Source: Amoebidium appalachense
Lineage: Eukaryota; Ichthyosporea
Assembly (NCBI GenBank): GCA_963693365.1
Contig: CAVNZM010000009.1
Coordinates: 3,410,001-3,474,000 of the forward strand
Length of the DNA: 64,000 nucleotides
Direction: 5' to 3'
Shown here: positions 54,716 to 64,000 of the stretch, one piece after another
Layout of the letters: every line of letters begins with the position of its first letter
How positions within the stretch are numbered: the stretch's first letter is position 1
The notes under the pieces: model-generated
Databases searched by the model: none
Told to the model about the DNA's origin: nothing
The model's input: only the letters and a program-made list of their open reading frames with translations
Program-made: the position numbers and the translations under genes

Positions 54716-55396
54716 GTGAGCAGAACGGTGAAGATGTGTGTGCAAACTAATGCAGTGCAGCGAAAAACGCGTATGTGCTTACAGATGCACGACACAGAGC
54801 AACCATGCCCGGTTGCATGGAAGTAAAGATGTCTCCACACAGTGGTCTGTCCTGGGGGGGGGGGTGAATGCTAAAGTACGAAGTACACATAGACAACGGA
54901 CTGCACGATGCAGAGGACCTACTGATAATGGTAATGCACGTTCTTGCACGGACAGCTCGTATAAAATGAATGTAACACGGTCCATACCAACTGTACAGAA
55001 AAACATTTTGCACAAAATTGTGTGAACTCGGCGGGACCGGGGGGAGCAATTATTTGTCAAGTATACAGAGTTCATATTTTAGTAATTATTTTATTACCAA
55101 AAGGGTCCGACATGTGCGCATGCCGCAGTCATGTACATCGGTAAATCCAATATCTCTTCATACATTTGCAATCATATCTCTATGTACACATGTTTTAGTT
55201 CAGCCCCAAAGCAATATATCTGCTTTTGCCTGTAAGGAGAGAACTGAATATCCAATATTTCCACTCAGGCTACTCTAAAGACTAAATCCGTATATCTAAA
55301 GCTAAGATCAGCCAAGAGTAAAGTTCACAAAATGCGTTTCACAAAAAACTACCTTCTGATCAACTACATATATCTTTAAAAATTCTCTCCGCCTGA
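54716..55396. other. Spacer between convergent DHRS7 and PGLS
   Basis: About 680 bp of A/T-rich unique sequence. A short stretch at 54860-54915 (AAAGTACGAAGTACACATAG, GATGCAGAGG) resembles a worn fragment of the dispersed repeat. No gene seen. Confidence 0.5.
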
Positions 55397-55402
55397 TTTA
55401 TT
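55397..55402 (-). terminator. Possible polyadenylation signal, PGLS
   Basis: AATAAA on the minus strand, about 190 bp beyond the PGLS stop. Confidence 0.4.
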
Positions 55403-55593
55403 ATATCCAATCCCATGCCTGCTCCTTTCTCCAGTGCTGTGCACGAGGTGCAAAATACTCAATAAAATGCATATCTTAAAAAATTTCGATGCTCGTGAAA
55501 TATCTAATTAGGTAGAGATAAAAACCTCATCCCCTGCTTCCACAGCACATATTACCAACAGGCAAAATCATAAACCCCGCAAGTCACCAAATT

Positions 55594-56141
55594 TCACAAT
55601 TTGCTTGCGGCTGCCGCATCCAAAAACCACAGTGTTGCCTCATCCCCACCCGCCGCTTGCACCATTCCAGACGGATAATTTTCCGAATTTCCCCCGTTGA
55701 AAATGTTCTCAACGGGGTCCGCTTTTGACTCTCCGGTAGTAACAAACGCGACATTTTTCGAGTTGTTGACAACCGGGAAGGTGAGGGTCACGCGTTTGGG
55801 TGGGGGCTTGGGTGAGTCCTCGATCGGTGCTACCCACCGAGTGTTTTCCTGCATTGAATTTTGGGATTTGGGGGTTTAATTAGAATATGTCTCAGAGTAC
55901 AAACTACTCATTCACGATCAACAACACCATGCCGCAGTTTCAGATAATCCTAACAGCATGAATCACAAGTTGTGTGCGTGTGTGTTCAGTGGGTTGGTGG
56001 TTTGGGGGGGTTTGTGTGTTGTGTGTAGGGGGGAGGGGGGGGGGGGGGGGGGGGGGGATTTAGGCGGATCCCAGACATAATACCAAAACCATACTGCCAG
56101 ACATGCAGAAACACCTGACACCTTTCCCAACCAACCAACCA

Positions 56142-56191
<50 letters not shown>

Positions 56192-56334
56192 ACTTTACCA
56201 AAAAACTATCCCGGAAACGTGAGGCTCCCACTGCCACTATGGGACACAGGTGCTAATCGTCTCCGAATTTCATCTTGCAGGGTCTTGTACCCGGTCATGC
56301 GTGCAAAATGGCATGCCCGGAAAGATTATCCTGC

Positions 56335-56365
<31 letters not shown>

Positions 56366-56815
56366 ACCCCGCCACACATACATACACACACAGACGCACA
56401 CCCACACACACACACACACACCCTCACCCTCCCTTTTGCGCGCCCAAAACACACACGCACACACACACAGACACGCGCGCATGCACCACAACCCCTTTCC
56501 TCCCCCTATCTCCCTCCCTCTCCTCCCCCCCCCCACCCCTCCCTCCCCCTACAAACATATACTCATATACTCTCATTCTTTTCTTGTTCCCCTTTCTTCC
56601 ATTTCTTCCAAATCCTTCTGTCCCAGAAAAAGTGTCTGGAAAGGTATCATAAGTACATATTGCATACCTTGAGTAGTGGGTGGCCAGGGAATAGTGAGCA
56701 CGTGTGACCGTCTGGGCCCATGCCTAGCAGTATCAGATCAAACGACGGAAGGTCGTGGCCAAAAAGGGAGGCTAGCTGTCTTTGGTACTCATGCGCACAG
56801 TCCTGTTGGTGTTTC

Positions 56816-56855
<40 letters not shown>

Positions 56856-56959
56856 GAGGGATCAGGCGCGGGGGGGGGGGGGGGGGGGGGGGTTAGAATA
56901 AGTTATTGAGCACGAAATACACAACCAAAACAGACAATGCAGAGTGCAAACCACACAAC

Positions 56960-57031
<72 letters not shown>

Positions 57032-58468
57032 AAATGGGTGGGTGGGTGGGTTGGGTTGGGGTGGGGGGGGGGGGGGGGGGGGGGGGGGGCTAGAATAAGT
57101 GACAAGAGTACACACGAAGGACAACATAACGGAGATTGAAAAATGACACAGGGGTATGCATCATAAGCGGGGGCGGGGGGGGGGGGGGGGGGGGGGGGGG
57201 GCAGCGTACAGAATACAAATTCATGACGGACAACACAATGCAGCTTTGCTTATACAAACACATGCAACATGTACACATCACAACTAGAGCCCGTTTTTAA
57301 GAATAGGGCTAGGTGGTGGTGGTTCCGGGGCGGGCGGGCAAGGGGGGAGGAGAGAGAGCCGGGGGGGGGGGGGGGAGGGGGGGGGGATGGGTTACATACG
57401 TCTGTTGTACCCTCGAATTTGATTGGGTAGACATGGCCCACATTAACCTTATTTAGCAATTCCTTCTTGACCTCCAGATAGTTGCTGTCGGCGTCATCAA
57501 GGGCTACAAACCGCTCATCGGCAAAGAACACGTGCCACTTGCTCCAATCTACTTTCTGCAAAGCGAGGGGGAAGGGGGGGGGAGGGGGGGTTTTGTCAAC
57601 CAGTACACATTCATGGCGCACAACACGATGCAGAGTGCAAACTACACAAAGAGTATGCATTATAAGCAGACGAGCGAGGTAAATAGAGTACTTGAAATCT
57701 CCCCAGGCTTTTCAAGCAACAGCCCACACGCTGCTGGCTGCCACTTAGAACAGCAGGGACCTCTGTGGCACAGCAGCTTGGGCTGGCCCACCACACAGAG
57801 GCAGGCAGCTTCAAAAGCGTTGCTAAAGAACATGAAGGACACACAGAGAGAGAGAGTGTGTGTGTGTGTGTGTGAGTGATGTGAGGATGTGTTAGGAGTA
57901 CAAAGTATTATATAAGGATTCGTAGTGGACAACACAACACATACAGGTTCAAAAGCACATGTAAAGATGATGCAACATTAGCAGATCCCTTTCTCGGGGG
58001 GGAAGGGGGGGGGGGGGGGGGGGGATGGGTGGGGGTGGGTCATCCACAGTACCCAAGTTAGCAAGTTAGAAGGGAAGCGATAGTGGGGGGTTTGAATGCG
58101 GAACACGGTACGAAGTACGCATACACGATGAGAAGCATGGTGCAGGACACATGCAAAGGCAAACATTCAAGTATGCAACATCAGCCATGCGCACAGTATG
58201 CGTCATAAGCAGAGCCCATCCTCAGGGAGGGCGATAGTGGGGGGAGGGGAAACGAGAAAAATAACACAGGAGGAGAGAGAAAAAAATTAAAAATCTCCCC
58301 AGACTTTTCAAGCAACAGGCCACACGCTGCTGGCTGCCACTTAGAACAGCAGGGACCTCTGTGGCACCGCAGCTTGGGCTGGCCCACCACACAGAGGCAG
58401 GCAGCTTCAAAAGCGGTGCTAAAGAACATGAAGGACACACAGAGAGAAATACACACACACACACACAC

Positions 58469-58543
<75 letters not shown>

Positions 58544-59430
58544 CATACACACCGGAGAGAATGACACAGCGGGAGGGAAAAGGGGGGGAGAAGGGGAGCA
58601 AGCGCAGGAGCAAAACCGACAGAGGGAGGGAGGGAAGGAGGAAGAGGGAGGAAGGATGTATAAGAGAGATAGAGAGAGAGAGAGCGCGCGTGCAAAGGGA
58701 GAAAGGAAGCATTTGGAATCTCCCGTGGCTTTTCAAGCAACAGCCCACACGCTACTGACTGCCACTTAGAAAAGCAGGGACCTCTGTGGCACCGCAGCTT
58801 GGGCTGGCCCACCACACAGAGGCAGGCAGCTTCAAAAGCGGTGCTAAAGAACTTGAAGCAGACGAGCTCGCAGACAAAATGCATGTTCGTGCCAACGTAA
58901 ATGCAAGTCTAGCAAGCCAGGGAAAGTTATCACTCTGCCCTTGGAAAAAACGTCAAGTAAAAGTTGAGACATGCACACCGAACTTACCGAAACGAACGGT
59001 TCAGTGATGAGACCCTCCGCCAGCAACTTGGGGAGAGAGCCCCCGGAAACAGCAACCGCGAACCTGCCATTCTCCTTAATAGATGCCTCTGTGTGTAAAG
59101 CAGGTGAGAATACATTTACGTGCTCTTTGGGTGCATGGGTTCTAAAAAATGCAAAGGATGAAAGGAAGCAAGAAAATAGGGAGAGGAAACACCAGAAGCG
59201 CAGTTGTAGGAAATAGGATATAACGGGAGAAGGGATAGAAATAGAAGCGTGCGAAAGCCATTAGGTCCCCTAAATAGATGTTAGAGGTGGGCAAGGTGTG
59301 AAAGGTGAGGGAGCTTCAAAGATGTCGTGAGGCGGGGGCGGATGAGAGGCGAGAAGGGGAGAGAGTGTGGTAGGAGGGGGGGGGGAGAGGGGGGGTGCAG
59401 GAGGACGGGGAGGGGGGGAAGGGGGGGGGG

Positions 59431-59470
<40 letters not shown>

Positions 59471-59580
59471 CGGGGGAGGGGGGGAAGAGAGGAAGTTTAT
59501 TGCTCACCTGAAAGTTTAGCAACATAGTCTGCCAGGCCAACCGAGAGGCTGCCCGTGTCTGGGTACACGCGGTAGACCAT
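55594..59580 (-). CDS. PGLS: 6-phosphogluconolactonase
   Basis: Five exons: 59580-59508, 59088-58988, 57555-57400, 56802-56668, 55848-55594. They give 720 nt (239 residues), all in phase, close to the usual eukaryotic cytosolic length. The enzyme hydrolyses 6-phosphogluconolactone to 6-phosphogluconate, step two of the oxidative pentose phosphate pathway. Family motifs in order: SGGS (39-42), FFADERFV (about 68-75), [23 protein letters not shown] (about 135-151) and, in the last exon, [20 protein letters not shown] with [10 protein letters not shown]. No signal peptide, so cytosolic. Introns are filled with G/C runs and dispersed repeats. It is convergent with DHRS7; both generate or consume NADP(H)-linked intermediates, but I infer no functional link. 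Confidence 0.94.
57597..57670 (-). repeat. Dispersed poly-C-ended repeat, worn fragment in PGLS intron 2
   Basis: AGTACACATTCATGGCGCAC, ACGATGCAGAGTGCAAACTA and GAGTATGCATTATAAGCAG relate it to subfamily A. Confidence 0.65.
57695..57850. repeat. ~150-bp repeat unit, copy 1 (PGLS intron 2)
   Basis: Contains CTTTTCAAGCAACAGCCCAC, GCTGCTGGCTGCCACTTAGA and CACCACACAGAGGCAGGCAG. Near-identical units occur at 58291 and 58716. On the minus strand each unit has an open Cys-rich frame ([12 protein letters not shown]), but flanking splice sites are incomplete. Confidence 0.88.
58090..58232 (-). repeat. Dispersed poly-C-ended repeat, subfamily B, PGLS intron 2
   Basis: TTTGAATGCGGAACACGG after a short G-run; the body is almost identical to the copy at 54433, ending at the GAGGGCG junction. 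Confidence 0.88.
58291..58447. repeat. ~150-bp repeat unit, copy 2
   Basis: Differs from copy 1 by a few substitutions. It is followed by CA and GA microsatellites (58451-58540), as copy 1 is followed by GA and GT. Confidence 0.88.
58716..58859. repeat. ~150-bp repeat unit, copy 3
   Basis: More diverged than copies 1 and 2, and ends only about 130 bp before PGLS exon 2 (in plus-strand coordinates). Confidence 0.85.
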
Positions 59581-59599
59581 CTTGTGATGTGTTGATGTT

Positions 59600-60860
59600 T
59601 CTATCCTATCGATCGTGTGATAAAACTGTCCCTTGCACTATGTAGACTGGAAGGGGGGAAAAGGAAGCACTCCGTTGCCTGCACGTGTTTTTATGCTCGT
59701 TCAATCGCTGAAGAATAACCATATATGTTTAATCATATTTGGTAAGTCTCCGGGCTAATCTTGTCCTTTATGACGTCATCTAATTGATTTGCTGAAGATT
59801 TGAAGCAAGCCCCCTCAAGTGTCCCCAAACTCAGTAGTGAAAGTTTAACGTACAATGCATAGCTACAACGAGAGAAGTGTTGTTGCTTGTATTTTCGCCT
59901 TTAACAGACTGAAAGGACCAAGGAAATTATAAGGGAATTTCTAGCTCGCAGAAAGAATAAATAATGCGCGTAGACGTTTGTAATTTAGGCCCAAGCACAG
60001 ACTGGAGATGACCAAGTGTCTGAGGCTCCTCTTGTCAGGTTGGGAAGGGCTAGTTGATGGGAGGTTAAGAAAGAGGAAATATGTTGGCAGCTAAATGCTT
60101 GGGCTCCCGGCTACGATTCGCTTTGAGCTACCTTACAACTACCTTCCCTACGGCTGCGGGGGAACCCAGGCAGGGAGCTGGGAGGCGTTCAAAAAGGGGG
60201 CAGGGCCGGGAAAGGGGGGGAAGCCCGAAGGGGGAGGGGGGGGAGAGAGACTTGGGAATTGATCTGGAAGTGCAGGAAAGGGTGGCGGAGAGATAAGGCA
60301 AAGGCTTTTGGGGTTGGAGAGAGAGTTAGGAAACTTTGCAGAGTGTGTGCACGTGTGTGTGTGCTCATTGTGAACTTCGTGACGTGTCTGTGAGTAGACA
60401 AGAGAAGAGCATGATGTGTTCCGGGTGTCAGACGGGAGGAGAGAGTAGACCCGGGTCAAGAGAGTGTACAGGCTGAGGGAGTGGGGTTGGGGCAAGAAAC
60501 CGAGGCTGGGGTGCTGTTCAGCAGGGTAGGGGGTTGGGGGGAGGAGGGCAGATTCCGGTGAGTGGGGTTTGTGGGGGGGGGGGGGGGGGGGGGGGCAGAG
60601 GGGAGGGCGCAGAGGGGGGGGGGGGGGGGAAGAGGGGGGGGGAGAGGGGAGGGAGGGAAGTGGGCATTGCCCGGGGGGGGGGGGGGGGGGGCATAGACTT
60701 GGAGGTGTTGGCTTTGGACGGAAAGTGAAGGGCCTGTAATAAGGTACCTCTCAACCCCTCTCTCGGGGGCTCTCTCTCTCTCTCTCACTCTCTCCAGCTC
60801 TGCTGAGTCTCCCCCCCTTTCCCCCCCCCTCCCCCTCCCCCCTCTCTCAGGATCTTTCTC
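59600..60860. other. Spacer upstream of PGLS, no gene recognised
   Basis: 59600-60180 is unique sequence and probably contains the PGLS promoter, though no TATA box is evident. After about 60220 it becomes G-rich with G-runs at 60570-60692. The small ORF at 60081-60296 lacks support. Confidence 0.45.
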
Positions 60861-60866
60861 TCAGGA

Positions 60867-62350
<1,484 letters not shown>

Positions 62351-62352
62351 TA

Positions 62353-62398
62353 GGGCCCAGGCACGGCCATCTAGGTGTTTCTAGATGGCCGTGGGCCC
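62353..62398. repeat. Stem-loop with 13-bp perfect stem
   Basis: CACGGCCATCTAG pairs with CTAGATGGCCGTG across the loop GTGTTT. Outside a 4-nt bulge the pairing continues with GGGCCC. Confidence 0.75.
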
Positions 62399-62640
62399 AG
62401 GTAAAGATGGAACAAATGCATGAAAAAAGAAAAAGGAAAACATGCTGAAGTAGCAGAAGTAAACAAGCGCAAGCCCATACGTGTAAAGCGGTTTTGGTTT
62501 TTTTTTTTTGTCGCTTTGTTGTTCTCACGGTATATACATGTATATTAGGCCCGCCGCCCGCCCAGGGAAAAGGGCGCGAAAAGCGGCCTGCTTCAAATCT
62601 TATCGAGTGACGTCATAAGGTGACTCGTAGTGCCGCAGTG

Positions 62641-62817
62641 ATGCCAAAACTACTACTGTTTCTATTGCAAGTTATTGTAGGAGTTGATGGAAAAAGTAGA
62701 TCCCATGGAAGTCGAATTCTATGCAATCACCTGATCAGCCTCCTTCAGCCGACCGTATCTGCTGATTTCTGTCTTACGTCTTGCATAGACACGTCCATGC
62801 GCATGCAGTGGCAGTGA
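62641..62817 (+). CDS. Hypothetical small secreted-type ORF
   Basis: 58 residues starting MPKLLLFLLQVIVGVDG, which resembles a signal peptide, with four Cys in the remainder. There is no homology I recognise, and an intron could begin inside it. Weak evidence. Confidence 0.22.
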   Translation: MPKLLLFLLQVIVGVDGKSRSHGSRILCNHLISLLQPTVSADFCLTSCIDTSMRMQWQ

Positions 62818-62888
62818 TGCGGGTATAGAAAAGGGGGTGAGTCAATGAGGGGGGGCGCGGAGGGGGGGTTTGGGGAGCAGGAGAAGGG

Positions 62889-62913
62889 GTGAGGGGGGCG
62901 AGGGGGGGGGGGG

Positions 62914-62953
<40 letters not shown>

Positions 62954-63017
62954 TGGAATGGCGTGTGTGTATATGGGGGAAGGAAGGGGGGGGGGGGGGG
63001 GGGGGGGGGAGGGGGGA

Positions 63018-63060
<43 letters not shown>
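62889..63060. repeat. G-rich block
   Basis: Several G-runs of 20-35 nt separated by single A, C or short unique bits. Confidence 0.9.
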
Positions 63061-63062
<2 letters not shown>

Positions 63063-63186
63063 GCATAACACCTTCACTGCTCCCAAAAAAGTAAGCCTAA
63101 AACCAGGTAGGTTCAAAAATCATGAATGCGCAAGAACGATCATCACGATTTTGAGTGCATACACGGGCGGGGTTGTTGCGTGGTAG

Positions 63187-63250
63187 GCCAACAAGGAATG
63201 GGGAAAGCAGCAGAAAGAATCAAGGCCCCTGACCGTCTGTGCACCATCAG
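63187..63250 (+). CDS. Candidate exon of a gene running off the right edge
   Basis: An acceptor-like GCGTGGTAG precedes and a strong donor CATCAG|GTGAGT follows a 64-nt open segment. It contains AGGAATGGGG, which could be a start codon in fair context (MGKAAERIKAPDRLCTI). No later exon is identified before the window ends, so the frame cannot be fixed. Confidence 0.22.
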
Positions 63251-63636
63251 GTGAGTTTGTTTTGTTCATGCTGACCCCGCATCCCCGCATCCACATTTAC
63301 AGCAAATTGTATGTATGTTCCTATGCTTGCTCTAATGGCTTGGACTTCTGTGGGTGAGGATGGTTGTGTGTGGTTGTATACGTATGTGTGGGTATAGGTG
63401 TGGTTGCGAGTGTTGGCGTGTGTTGCACATGTGACCTAGGGATGGTTGGGGGGGGGAAGGGGGAGGGGACGAGAGCCGAGGAAAACGTGCCGGATGGTGG
63501 TGCCAGGTTCACCGCGGAGGGAGGGGGTGGGGGGGTGGGGGGGGGGGGGGGGGGGGGGGGCTGTGTGCTGAAAGGTGTAACACAGGAGACGGGAGAACAA
63601 GGGGGGAAGGGGGGAGGGGGGGGGGGGGGGGGGGGG

Positions 63637-63878
63637 GTTTGAATGCGTCAAAAAGTACGAAGTACACAAGAACAAACGGATAACACGATGCAGAATGCAA
63701 ACCATACATAAAGAGTATGCATAATAAGCAGAGCCCATCCTCAGGGGGGTCCCACGTCATCCACAGTACCCGAGTTTCGACCTATTCACCTCGTTAACGA
63801 AACCCAACCCAGATACTGTTTCACTTGAACATGGGTAGGTCACCCGTCTTGATCAGAGACGAGGAGGGTTGCTTAGGG
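63637..63878 (-). repeat. Dispersed poly-C-ended repeat, subfamily A, long copy
   Basis: TTTGAATGCGTCAAAAAG after a G-run. It continues through CACAGTACCCGAGTTTCGAC, GTTAACGAAACCCAACCCAG and CCGTCTTGATCAGAGACGAG to GGGTTGCTTAGG. It is the complement of the copy at 49378 and extends further at the distal end. Confidence 0.88.
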
Positions 63879-64000
63879 GGAGAGGATCTATTGTACCTTT
63901 TTTGGTGGTATTTATGTTGTGGTGGTGGTGGGGGGGGGGGGGGGGGGGGGGGGGAGTCGAGAAGCAACCATGAGCGGAAGCCGAGTGTAGGAGGTAAATG

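Noticed and set aside
54738-55025. 95-codon plus-strand ORF after DHRS7
   Set aside because: Overlaps a worn copy of the dispersed repeat and has no protein-like features or splice support.
57660-58884. Cys-rich minus-strand ORFs ([12 protein letters not shown]) as a gene family
   Set aside because: They lie in a triplicated repeat inside a PGLS intron, run into GA/CT microsatellite translations, and lack donors or starts.

Overview
The window is intron-rich eukaryotic nuclear DNA, probably from a holozoan (an animal or a close unicellular relative). The gene set points that way: a SMPDL3-type acid sphingomyelinase-like phosphodiesterase, a THAP zinc-finger protein, a DHRS7-type dehydrogenase, 6-phosphogluconolactonase, and a WD40/C2H2 protein resembling ZNF106. 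The species cannot be named from the sequence. Introns and spacers are dominated by very long poly-G/poly-C runs (up to about 65 nt) and GT/CA microsatellites (up to about 156 bp). Most apparent long reading frames are artefacts of these repeats.

Layout. 1-5.9 kb: low-complexity DNA with two plausible minus-strand exons and one plus-strand terminal exon of unidentified genes. 6.4-7.5 kb: two MITE-like repeats. 7.6-12.2 kb (+): complete five-exon SMPDL3-like gene. 13.1-17.2 kb: transposon graveyard with a tRNA-like Pol III promoter, nested palindromes, a 5'-truncated LINE (-) and a decayed LINE (+). 19.4-23.0 kb (-): two-exon gene for a secreted Cys-rich modular repeat protein. 27.1-44.9 kb (-): sixteen-exon gene for a 1,398-residue protein. 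45.6-46.6 kb (+): single-exon THAP gene. 46.6-54.2 kb (+): nine-exon DHRS7-like gene, starting 69 bp after the THAP stop. 55.6-59.6 kb (-): five-exon PGLS gene. 59.6-64 kb: mostly simple repeat.

The main discovery is the sixteen-exon gene. Joining exons by splice site and phase gives one open frame. It encodes an R/G-rich N-terminus, a charged coiled-coil region, a WD40 propeller, six C2H2 fingers and, at the extreme C-terminus, a J domain with an intact HPD motif. Several fingers and the J domain are split by introns and become canonical only after splicing, which independently supports the model. I know of no described protein with this architecture.

Other points: a dispersed repeat family whose one end always abuts a poly-G/C run; 3' splice sites built from (CA)n-CAG; a near-identical 1,029-bp-period duplication inside the Cys-rich gene; a GNHD-to-GNND change in the phosphodiesterase active site; and a decayed copy of the J-domain gene's 3' end beside the original. 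The genes look unrelated in function (lipid/phosphoester hydrolysis, matrix or surface protein, RNA/chaperone-type scaffold, DNA binding, SDR redox, pentose phosphate pathway); nothing suggests a functional cluster.
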